The notes beneath the pieces are model-generated. The model worked only from the letters and a program-made list of their open reading frames with translations, ran no database searches and was not told the origin of the DNA. Below, in pieces: positions 12,545 to 23,308 of a stretch of 64,000 nt of DNA (positions within the stretch are counted from its first letter, which is position 1; each line of letters starts with the position of its first letter). The DNA lies in NCBI GenBank assembly GCA_946699065.1, contig CAMPDV010001090.1, forward strand, positions 80,918-144,917. The letters run 5' to 3'. This DNA is from Loxodes magnus (taxonomy: Eukaryota > Ciliophora > Karyorelictea > Loxodida > Loxodidae). Made by a program: the position numbers and the translations under genes.

Positions 12545-13360
12545 AACAAAATTGACCAAATTAACGAAATTAACCGAATCGAACAAATTAACCAAGCCAA
12601 CCAAATTAGCCAAATTGACAAAATTATACGAATTAACCAAAATAACCAAAATAAACAAATTAGACGAATTGACCAAAATAAAAAAATTAATCAAATTAAT
12701 CAAATTAACCAAAATATTAAAAAATAAACCGAATTAACCGAATTAATCGAACTAATTAAAGTGATCAAATTAACCAAATTAGCCGAATTGAACGAATTGT
12801 CCAAATCATGCGAATTAACTAAATTAACCAAATTAACTAAAGTGACCAAAATTAACTAAATTAACCAAATTAACTAAAGTGACCAAAATTAACTAAATTA
12901 ACCGAATTTACTTAATTAACCGAATCGAGAAAATTAACAAAATTAACTGGATTGACCAAATTATACGAATCGAGCAAATTAACTAAATTAACTGAATTGA
13001 CCAAATTATACGAATTAACCGAATTAACTAAATTAACTAAATTGACCAAATTGATCAAAATAAATAAATTAACCGAATTAACCAAATTAATCAAATTTTA
13101 CGAAAAAATCGAATTAACTAGATTAATCGAATTGAACGAATTAGCCAAATTAACTAAATTAACCAAATTATCCGAATTAACAAAAATAAACAAATTAACC
13201 GAATTGACCAAGATATACGAATTAACCGAATTAACCAAATTAACTAAATTGACCAAATTGATCAAAATAAATAAATTAACCAAATTAACCAAATTAGCCA
13301 GATTAACTGAATTGAGCAAATTAACCGAATTAACCAAATTAAACGAATTAACTAAATAAA
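12545..13360. repeat. 9-bp minisatellite, array 1
   Basis: Tandem 9-mers of the form AAATTRACY (for example AAATTAACC, GAATTGACC). Because the unit is three codons long, both strands read as simple three-residue repeats: T-K-L on plus, N-L-V on minus. These frames are by-products of the repeat, not genes. Array length differs from copy 2. Confidence 0.85.
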
Positions 13361-14173
13361 AAAATGATTTAAAAGTATAAAATTTTTAAAAAGCTCTTTT
13401 ATTTAAATTTAATTGATTCTAAATATAAAACTAATTAAAGATAAAAATAATTTAAATAGCTTTAAAAAATAGTATAATTAATTAAAATCATAATTGATTG
13501 TATTTTGTGTTTCAATTTTATAAAATAAGTAAACTTAGGCTTTATAAACTGGATATTTTTTCTATTAATAGTATTTAATAGTTTTAAGGTTTAGATTCTT
13601 ACTTTTATAGCCATCTTTAGCAATAAAGAATCTACACACTGATATTAGGAATTGGCGCTGTGCTTGAATAAAAATAGAGGATTGCGTTTAAGGTGATTTG
13701 TTAGGTTTAAAGTATAATAATTGATATATTAAATTTTGGTTAATTAGGTGTATTTAAATGATATTTGGAAAGTTGTATAGTAGTGAGTTAAAAAAATATA
13801 GTTAGAGCATGAGGAAAATAAATGATAATTAAGGTTCTAGGTTGTCTACAATTATAAATGATAAAATTTATCAAGCATCATAAGTTAAATTAAATTTTAT
13901 CAATAAATATATATATTTTATTATATTTGCTATTTTCATTAAATATATAAAACAACATAAATAAACTACAATAAAAACACTTTCTAATGCTCACAAATAA
14001 AGCTAATAATTGTTTATTATATACTTATAACCAACCTTTGAATACTCAAATAATCATTCTATCATTATATCTGATACTAATATAAACGTATAAAAAGAAT
14101 AATTATTAATATTTTTTAAAGATTTAAATTAATAAGATTCATAATTAAGTATATAGTTAGCCTCCTTATTTTA

Positions 14174-15590
14174 TCACTAAAGTAAATCAACACCACCTTT
14201 ATTTATATTAATCCACAAACTTACCCCCTTATTTTTTTAGATATTAACTTGCATTCTATTATAATAAAAAATAAATATGTTACCACCTAAAATTAAAATA
14301 ATCATAAACAAATTACAATCTATAAATGGAAGATATTCTATAAACTTTCTTACATCAAAATTAATTAAATTCCAATTACATTATATATTGGATTATTCAA
14401 ATCAAATTACCTCTAATATTGTAAAAAGTACAATCACTTTTACCAACTTTAAACATATGTCAAATTTTAAATTACTCACTTATTAGAATTTTAAATATTT
14501 ACTTTATTGGTCCATACAATATTAAATGTCAACTTACATCCTATGTGTAAAAAATCTTTAATGTCAACTTACTTCCTGTGTTTTAAGACAATATTTTTAA
14601 ATAAACCTACCTATATTAAAAATAAACTTTAGAAATGTGTCCTACATCCATTAATAAGATTATTTATTTTAAACTTACCATCTACATATTATTATTATTT
14701 TTAAAACCATTTCCATTACAGCTATTACCCATCATATTATAAGATCGTCTAGTTTCATTCTAACTCATTATTATTCTTAACCATCTTCAATCACCATGAG
14801 TATAACTTATTATATCATGTTCTTTAGTTACTCCATAGTACTATCTTATTTAACTGTTAGATTCACAGATTTATAATTCGGTGATATCGATATTTAGATT
14901 CCTTAATTTACGACCTTTTTCGATTAAGATTAGGAATCTTTCTCCTAGATATTTTAAATATTTTTAACTTGTTGATTTTAAGAAGTATTTATTGCTAGAC
15001 TTACTACTAACTTTATTAAACTTATATTTACATACTTTTAAGCTCATTCAACTAACATGTATGCTATTTTCTTTCCTGCAATAAAGTTTTGATCTATTTG
15101 GTAAATTAGATCTCTCCTATTATAAATTGATAATTTACTAACTTAACTCCCGATTGTATGAAAGATGATTATTGTTAAGCTTAGTAAGTAAATAAATTTG
15201 GCTTCTACGTATTAATCTAGTTTGTAGATGATTATGGTTTCTGTAAGTGTTATGTTTGTGTTTTTGATAGTAGTGTTTTTAGTGGTATAAAGATAAATTG
15301 CACTTATGGTTTTGTTTAAGAGTCTGTAACTGGTTGTAATGAATATTATGGTTTTGATATAAATTTTGGAATTAAATCTCTTAGACTATTCCTTTAACTT
15401 ATTTTTATAGTTTTATAATTTGAAGTTATTTTGTTACAAGATAGTATTTTACTGCTAGAACATTCTTTTACTCTATAATTCTATTACTTTCTAGTTGTGA
15501 GATATTTATATTCTTAAGTCATTCAACACCAAATCATCCAAATCATACTCATTAGTAGCTTAAAGTAATGTTTAAATCTATTCTTTAATA
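14174..15590 (-). pseudogene. TRIM-like/ubiquitin-like family, decayed copy A
   Basis: Homologous to the whole genes at 23309-25809 and 56356-60165 but lacking the RING/B-box half. The ubiquitin-like region is recognisable (KSVNLTVKQDSTMEQLKNMI) but then shifts frame, and about 180 nt of the coiled coil near 15180-15360 are foreign or lost. The terminal chain of intron-like units is still visible (14177-14685) with triplets gat, gaa, gat, tga, ttg, gtg, aat, ggg, gtg, then TGA. At least one unit has lost its AG end. I regard it as a pseudogene whose 3' part was also copied to 43.1-43.33 kb with the large repeat. Confidence 0.7.
14177..14685 (-). other. Chain of intron-like units, copy A
   Basis: On the minus strand, successive GT...AG units are separated by 3 nt, as in the whole genes. 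Unit sequences are much diverged from copies B and D (for example GTAAGTTGACAT...ACACATAG) but the spacing is kept at most junctions. The last exon begins TGA at 14176-14174. Confidence 0.65.
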
Positions 15591-15639
15591 AAAAAGATGG
15601 ACGAAATATAGAATTAACTAGTTTTTAATGTGACTCTTC

Positions 15640-16780
15640 TTTAATTAATTTCAAAAAAGCTAGAAATTCATAGGGAAAGCACAAACAGATGCAATAAACC
15701 TCCAAAAGATCTGGAGTTGCTATAAATTAAATAAATAAACCTAATAATTAATTTATTAAGGTAACTACTTAAAAATTGTAGTCAAAAACCGGAAAACTAA
15801 TTCATACGCGTTCAATTTAAACTACTTAGAAACTCTCTTCAACGTGGGCATTAATCGTAATTAAAAAGTAAGACTCTATTCAGGAACTTCAACCACATCC
15901 AAAGCATCAATAAAGGTAACGATTAAATCTTTTAAGACTTAAAATGGAAGAAGCATGAAGAATTAATAGGCAATATAAAGATACTAAAGTTGATACTGGA
16001 CAATGAGAAAAAGCATTAAGAATACGCAGTACATGAACAAACTTTAAGCAGTACTATAAATATATCAAAAGACTAGAAGAGTATTAGAAAAAGCATGCTG
16101 CAATCTAGACTTTTTATTAATTATAAATCTAATCTTCCAACTGTGTGCTTATAAGCCACCTTATTGGTGTCTCAAGTAATCTTACATAGTTCTTATTTAA
16201 AAACAGTCAGTGGTGTTTTAATGATTAGTTAAAGGAATTAAGCAATTAAATAGAAAAGCTCAAGGATAAAATTAAAACAAAAGCAGTAAATAAGTCATTT
16301 ACTTTATGGATATATTAGCACATAGCATAGAAGCAGAATGAGCATCTAAACTAGGCAGCGCTAGTCTTTCGTTAATAATTCATCCAATTAAACGAAGACA
16401 AATGCATGAATTTCTTAGTTTTATAGGTGATGAAATGCTAATAATAAGCATTAAAAAAGGAGAAGGGCATAGAGTAACCTCTTTAGTTAATGACTAAGAA
16501 AATATAAGCAAAAGTACTGGCAAAAACTGGATAGAGCGTATTATGAAAATGAAAGGAAGGTATAAAAAGATAAATGGCCTAAAATAGACAAAGGATTAGG
16601 AAATGTTTGTAAAAATAAGAAATAATGGTAGAAATTGAATTCTAAAGATATAGTTAAAATGGTAAATAAAGATATGCTTTGATGGTAGTAAAAAGAAGAT
16701 AAAAGAGTAATTTTGGAATAATAGTAATGAATAATAGTATTAAATGTAAAATAATGAAATTAGTGATAAAGCAATATTAC
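15640..16780 (+). CDS. Hypothetical coding region, introns unresolved
   Basis: The plus strand is A-rich and gives protein-like stretches in shifting frames: KWKKHEELIGNIKILKLILD (about 15950), YQKTRRVLEKACCNLDFLL (about 16060), then LKELSNQIEKLKDKIKTKAV and LNQAALVFRQQFIQLNEDKC (about 16230-16400). The frame changes fit short introns, for example a GT...AG stretch near 16190, but exact exons could not be fixed. No family recognised. After about 16780 the protein character fades. Confidence 0.4.
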
Positions 16781-16789
16781 TAATGCTGA

Positions 16790-18030
16790 TAATAATATTA
16801 TTTACCTTTAGCTTAAAATTAAACTGGTGACTTAAGAAATGTAATATAATGAATTAGTCTAATGAAAAGTGATTTACTTAATAAGATAATATGACTAATA
16901 GATAAGAAGCAATAATGAAATGCTAATTAATATAGCAAAATATGAACGAGATATTTAAACTTTGATAAGTAACTAAGAAATATCAAAAGTATATTGTAAA
17001 ACTTATATAAATAAAATGTATTAGAAATATAAACTATTATAGAATTATTTTTAGTCACTCAAATCTGATATATATCACAAAAAACTACCAAAATAACTAG
17101 TTCATTACTTAAACTAACTTCTCCACTTATTACAGTAGCTAAATCATGAAATAATTAGTATAGTTTAAGAAATGTAATAGCAAAACTATGAGAATTAAGT
17201 AAATTCAATAGATGAACTATAATCTAATTAAGAGATTTAAATTGAAGCCAATGCTAATTAAAGCTAAGCTTAAATGATAGCAGCAAATAATTCATAATGA
17301 TAAAACTTTAATAAAATTGAAATTTTACTAAACAGATCACTTTCTAAATAAAACTAATAATAGAATACAACTAATACAACAAATTACCTAATAACTAATA
17401 ATAACCTTAACTCATACTGTATCATTCTTAATATTCTATAAAACTAAAATAACTTTATAGATACAAAGCTTAAATGCAAATCTTTTCATCTTTAATTACA
17501 TTAGTAAACATTATCAATTATCAAATTAATATCACTTTTCTAAATTCAATTCTATTCAAATCACCAAATTCAAATTATTAAACTATTATTTTCCAATCTA
17601 ACATACAAAGGGAATTAGTAATTTTAGAAGAAGTAATATGTAAATTCATAAACTTAAACATTATATGCAAATATTTAAACTAAAGATAGTATTATCTAAA
17701 CAGATTATTTAAATCAATAATCAACAGTTCTTCTCTAAAATTTCTCAAACTAATATAATCAAACAAGTTAATTTCAACCATTAATACCAACCATTCAATC
17801 TATTATAACATAATATAATAACTAATACTCTCAAGATTAACATTATACTATACCATTAATATCATTACTTATATTTACAATACCCAAAATATCTTTATAT
17901 TCCAGATAAAAAACACCACTTTTAGAAATTTTATTCCAATTTCCAAATTATTTATTTAATTATCTGCTATAACCTGAAAAAACCATTAATCAAACTAAAC
18001 TTATTTTATTTACGCTATCTATTATTAAAA
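16790..18030. other. AT-rich stretch, no gene recognised
   Basis: Low-complexity AT-rich sequence; I see no convincing frame, repeat or RNA. Confidence 0.4.
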
Positions 18031-18039
18031 AAATGCAGC

Positions 18040-18760
18040 ATTTCTTGTAAAAAGTCTCTTAGGATCCATTCCAATTCATTTACGATTAGCAAAAAATGCT
18101 CTAAGAATTCAAAGCTATGTAATAGGAGAATTTTAAACTTTAAAGAAACATATAAGAGCTTGAAGGAAAAATCGCATACCTAATGTCTAACACATCAATA
18201 CTAAAAAATGAAGATTCCTAACCAGGTCAATCTGAGAATTGAACAAATGGAAGTCAAATTCAATCAATTAGCAGAATTGACTGAAAGCTTATTTCTAAAA
18301 AATACAACAACAAATGATCCCATGGATATGGAACCGAATATCCAACCAGCAAAATTCTGATAGTAAAGAATAGAAAGTAATGCTGGTATTGCAGGAAATA
18401 TGGTCATTTTTTAAGATATTGCTGAAAATTCTTATAAAATAAAAGTTTGAAAGCTATAAGTTATGAAAATCCATAAATAATTTATACTTAACTCCTGAAG
18501 GTTTATTATACAGAAAAATATGTACATAGGAAATGAACTCTTGAAGGACATCGCATTTTCTCAATAAAGAAAAATATTGAATATATTTTGAATCGAACTC
18601 GATTGAAGCAAGATACCTTTAAGTAAAAAGGATGAATGGAGTACTGCAAGATATATATCCTAAGAAGAAAAATTAGATGAAGATTTAAAATAGAATAATA
18701 CTTAAGATAATTTTAAACTTTAAACTTTTTGATTAGGGGCAAACCAAATAAAGGTGACGC
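18040..18760 (+). mobile_element. Gag-like fossil with CCHC zinc knuckle
   Basis: A coiled-coil stretch (DPFQFIYDQQKMLQEF, then QELEGKIAYLMS) is followed by CWYCRKYGHFLRYC, a C-x2-C-x4-H-x4-C zinc knuckle typical of retroelement Gag or ORF1 proteins, and then by KYVHRKWTLEGHRIF. A related piece lies on the minus strand at 49890-50580. The element appears broken, with a few breaks. No terminal repeats or polymerase were found next to it, so whether it is LTR-type Gag or LINE ORF1 is open. Confidence 0.45.
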
Positions 18761-18769
18761 CACGTAAAT

Positions 18770-19425
18770 AAATAATATTATGTTAAGTTATATTATCTAT
18801 ATATTTGAATTAATGATAGTCTATGTTAATATTAAATAAAAATTTAAGCTGATTTATTAGGTTAATCTGGTAATGTCTATCTTAGTAAAGTATGTATTTA
18901 AATATAATGTTTATATAATTATTTATTAGTTTATAAATTTTAAGATATTTTAGTTGGAATCAATAATTATAAACATTTAAATATTTAACAACATTATTTC
19001 AAATTACTATCTAATTTTACTAACTACAGATATCAAAACTATACAACATTTTAAATCACTAATTTCATTAACTATATTCAACAACTAATATACCAAAATA
19101 TCAATCTTCAAATTACCTATTTATTCTTATACTTTAAATACTTCCCACATAAATATACTAAATATATGTGTGCACCAAAATACATACACACATTTTCAAT
19201 CATCTCTACTTTTTATACATTTCCTTATAATAATTTGTAAAGAATACAAATATAAGACACGATCTACTTAAACTAACCATTTATTTTTAATCAAATATCA
19301 GAAATATATTTTCAATTATATTAAGATTTTACAAAGAAAAAGAAATTAAATATTTTAAAATATCTATTAAAATTAAATAGAGTTAAAGATATAATTAAAA
19401 TATAATTTTATAAGCGATGATAATA
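18770..19425. other. AT-rich stretch, no gene recognised
   Basis: No convincing frame, repeat or RNA seen. Confidence 0.4.
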
Positions 19426-19589
19426 AGCAAGAAGACTTAAGAAACAACATGAGAAAAGAAGTTTTATATTTTTAAACATACACTTAAATAAAGTGATGTT
19501 TCTGAATAAAAAAAGCTTCATTTAATAGCAATTTTATTAAAGTGAAATAATTATAAATTTTATAGTTTTAGATATATTAATTTATTATA

Positions 19590-19960
19590 TATAATTTTTA
19601 AAACCGCCATAGTTGTTAGAAGGTGAACAGCAAGGTCATCTTCATCAGAGGTTGGGGAAGTTAAGTACCCATAATTGACACATGTCGTCCTCTGCTTTGG
19701 TGATGCAATGAGACACAATCCTGCCATGTCCTTGGACCTCCAGCAAGTATTAAAGATTACGAGTATTCTAAAATTATATCAGTATTGAACATTTTTATCA
19801 GTACTGAATAATTATATCAGTATTGAACAAGATTTATCAGCATCTGATAATTTTATCAGTAACAAACATTCTTGTCAGTATGAAACATTTTTTTTAAAGA
19901 GGTGCGCACCAACGAGAGTGCTACGCGCTCTATAATCAAACTTATTTATTTATTTATTAA
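19590..19960 (+). mobile_element. SINE-like insertion with RNA-like head and hairpin tail
   Basis: Present in duplication copy 1 and absent from copy 2 at the same point, so it is an insertion. The first ~165 bp are far more GC-rich than anything nearby and contain GGGGAAGTTAAGTACCC, reminiscent of the conserved 5S rRNA A-half, though the 3' half does not match 5S. The body has about six imperfect copies of a TTATCAGTATTGAACA unit. The end (19897-19932) folds into a GC-rich hairpin (GGTGCGCACC...GTGCTACGCGCTC). Possible ATTTATTA direct repeats flank it. A second copy of only the tail, inverted, sits at 36723-36763, as expected for 5'-truncated retroposition. Confidence 0.5.
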
Positions 19961-20959
19961 AGATAAATCTCTGAATTAATCTTATTTAAATTATATTTAC
20001 TATGAAATATAAGGTTATTTTATTATTTCTTATGATTTAATTAAATATCTTGTACTTACTTTAAATAATATAAAACATTTATTCTTCTTTATATAGAATA
20101 CTTATTTAAGATCTTTTATTTTATTCTTAAACAAATTTATTACTAACCTCTTTAATTATTCGTTAAGTTAAAAAATTATTCCCCTTTTTTAATTTATAAA
20201 TTCTAAAATTACTTAATGAATATTTTTAAGAAATAAAATTTTATTTTTTATTTTTTTAAATACGACAAAATAAAATTTCTAAGAATTAAGAATCAACAAA
20301 ATTGAAAAATTTGGCATAAAATGTTAGATTAAGATTTATTACTTTATTTTATTTCTGAGTTTTTATAATTTATGATATTATATCAAAGTTATAGCTTTTT
20401 TATATTCAATTTTTATTAATTTATTAAAATAACTTTTTTATATTTGTTTTCTTATCATTATTTTTATTTATCTTTCTTAATTTTTTGTTGTATATAATTA
20501 AAGCTTTTAAAAGATGTTTTTATTTATAATTGTTCATTTATTTCTCTTTTTATTATAATATTTTATTTTTATGCTTTTGTTTTACTTTAATATATTATGA
20601 GAGTCAATTCTTTAATGATTAAGCCTCCAATATTATTAATTATGTGTTTTAATCAGTTTAAATAATACAATTTCATCTTTTTATTTTTTTTATTTTGTTA
20701 TATTTAATGCTATCTCATTCTGTAGTTTTACCTCAAACTTTCTTTTTTTGTTCTTAACTAATATATTTATCTTATAAAATGACTTATTCTGATGTAAAAT
20801 TAACATATATTATTATTTTATAAAGATTAGTTTTAATAATGACATTAATTAATTTTATTTAATAAGAATAATTAATTTTAAGTCTACACTTACAAATATA
20901 AATATTTCACAGGATTCTAAATTCAAAAATCTTTTAATTGTTGAAAACGGAGAAAACTT

Positions 20960-21263
20960 ACAAGGAAGAAGTAAAAGGTGAGAAGTAAATAAGATTTATT
21001 AATAAATGATTAATTTAAGGTGTAATAAGAAAATGAAGTAACTAAAATTTTAAATTGTGATAATATCTCTAATCTTGGAGAGTTACCCGGTGTATTCCAA
21101 GATTTTGAAGAAAGTTTGTTTGAAAATGATCTGACTTTATAAGGGTAAGAAGTTTATGATTTTCGAATTTATATTCATTACTCAATGTATTCTCTGTTTG
21201 CAAAAACTGATTAGCAGTAAATCTGTTATAACTATTTAAAATTTCATTAAGAAAAAGAAACAT
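20960..21263 (-). CDS. Small conserved open frame, duplication copy 1
   Basis: ATG at 21263-21261 begins MFLFLNEILNSYNRFTANQF and stays protein-like for about 64 residues, then weakens. The same frame starts at 53299 in copy 2; in the first 50 codons about half of the differences are silent third-position changes. That suggests past coding constraint. No family recognised and no clear stop. Confidence 0.3.
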
Positions 21264-21299
21264 GATGAGAACTACTTTTCACAAACATTAAAAGTTAAT

Positions 21300-22960
21300 A
21301 CTTCATTGACTAAAAAAATTTACAAGCATCTTTTGACAAATAAAAAAAAAAATTCATAGCTATTAAGCAAACTACATTATTTTTAATTTAATTTAATTTA
21401 ATCTTTTGGCAAATAAAGCATTTATAATAATAAACATTTTCAAAAACTTTTTTAGTTAAAAAATGTAAATTTAAAATTACTAATTAACTTTTATTATGCT
21501 ATGAGATTAAATCTACACAGAATAAGTTCAAACTTAAAAAATTAACTTTATTTAAAATTTTATCTTATAAATAAAAAAAGTAATCTTTTTTAGTAAAATT
21601 ATAGAATAATTATTTTAAAATTAACATTTAAATTGTATGACTTGAAAAAATTATTCAGATTATCTTTGTATTAATTAGAAATTTAGAGCTAGTATTATCG
21701 TTCACTAAGCATAAATTTAAAATTATTTAAAACGAACGATCTAAATTTTTTAATAAGTAGATATTAAATTATTATATTATAATTTGTTTAGAATTAATGA
21801 ATATCAAAATAATAAATTTTCATATCTTCAATTAAAAAATTAAATTATTTTCTCAAATTAAAAAATTAAACCTTTTAGTCTTTTATTAGTTGATCAACAG
21901 ACATTCAAAAGATCTAACTTGTAAGATTTTAATTTCTTTATTATTTAATATATTATTTTCTCTCATCTCTTTGTTAATAATTTATAATTAATTTATTTTA
22001 TGATGAAAAATAAATTTTTAATCATAATTTGTTTTTTAACATCTCTAAATTTCATAAATATACATGAAAAAATTAAATATTTTCTAATTGTCTTTTTATT
22101 AAATTTATAATCCTTACCTATAATAAATATCAAAAATAACAAAGTCAATAAATTCTTATATTAAAAAAGTAAAAATTGTATAAAATAAATCTATATTATA
22201 AATATTTTTATTTTTAATTTAGAGAGATATAATTAAAAAATTTATGTAGATAAAATTATTTACTTATTAAAATATATCTAAAAATATTTACTCTTTTTAA
22301 TATATATCTCCTTAAAAATTTTGTCCATCCTTAAAATTTCCCGAAGTGAAAATTCTGAGAAAAATAAGAAAGAAATTTTAAAAATATTTTTTTAATTACT
22401 AACTTCTCTAATACTTTTTATCTAAAAAATTTTATACTTCTAATGACTTTATCTTTATAAGAATATTTTAAGCCTTAGCATTAAAATTTTAAAAATTTTT
22501 ATTCCGTCCGAAAAATCTCTTGTAGTGTAAAACGCTTAGCAAAAAAACAAATTCTTTATTCTCATAATTTTTATACTATATAAAAACATTAATTTAAATA
22601 TAAAACTATTACACATCCTTAAATTATTAAACGTAAAATCTTTAAAATAAATAATATATAATAACTTTAAAAATAATAAAATTATAAAATTAAAATAATA
22701 AAATAATAATAATAAAATCAAAATTATAAAATTCTTTACTTTTACCTTCCTACCCTTATCCACGAAAAATTAACTTTTATTATCTAAAAAAATACTTTTT
22801 ACTCATTAAAAAAAAATTAATACCTTTAACACTCTTTATACTCCCTATATCCTAAATTCTCTCGTCACTCTATCACTCTTATCACTCTTTATAACCAACT
22901 TTTATTAACTAACCATCCGAACACTTTCCACACACACTCTCATTACATATTTTATTAAAA
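21300..22960. other. AT-rich part of the duplication
   Basis: No gene recognised. Contains one copy of the ATTCCGTCCGAAAAATCTCT ... AACGCTTAGCAAAAAAAC motif at 22501-22551, which recurs at 54445, 54753, 55250 and 43525. Confidence 0.45.
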
Positions 22961-22969
22961 TATTTTCAT

Positions 22970-23220
22970 TTAAACTTATACCCAATCTTTCATATATAAA
23001 TATATAAACTCATAAACTTATAAAAATATTTACATATATAAATATATACATATAAACATATAAACATATTAACATATTAACATATTAACTCATAAGCATA
23101 TAGACATATATATACAAATATACATATATATAAATATATATATATAGAAGAAGAAATCACTTTAATAAAAATATTTATGAAAACATATATATAAATATAA
23201 ACATATAAACATTTATATAT
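22970..23220. repeat. ACATAT/ATATAA microsatellite
   Basis: Irregular runs of ACATAT, ATATAA and TATATA just downstream of the TRIM-like gene B; a shorter version occurs at 56230-56285 beside gene D and at 36650-36700 beside copy C. Confidence 0.6.
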
Positions 23221-23308
23221 ATAGTAATTAATTTAATTTTTTTAATTAATAAGAGTTATTATTAAGTATATTGTTAATCACTATCACTATCAAAATCAGA
23301 CTTCTTCA

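Larger units (their letters stand above)
9580..14417. repeat. Large dispersed repeat, copy 1 (4.84 kb)
   Basis: Nearly identical to 38366-43328. Shared sequence begins TTACCTTATTTACTGATC and ends TTACCTCTAAT. Left flanks differ (LINE here, TRIM-like copy C there). The right flank of copy 1 continues into TRIM-like copy A, while copy 2 breaks off at 43328, so copy 1 is the likely source and copy 2 was cut from it together with the 3' tail of copy A. No terminal inverted repeats seen. Contents: a possible small gene, long AT-rich stretches without recognisable coding, a 9-bp minisatellite and the last part of copy A. Confidence 0.85.

Noticed and set aside
12552-13359. Long standard-code open frames of T-K-L or N-L-V repeats on both strands (also 41277-42032).
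   Set aside because: They follow automatically from the 9-bp minisatellite and occur on both strands; no codon or conservation evidence.
9580-14417. DNA transposon with terminal inverted repeats.
   Set aside because: Ends read TTACCTTATTT and TTACCTCTAAT in the same orientation; no inverted match and no transposase recognised.
19600-19760. True 5S rRNA gene.
   Set aside because: Only the GAAGTTAAG region and a few flanking bases agree; the 3' half does not fit, and the sequence is part of an insertion.
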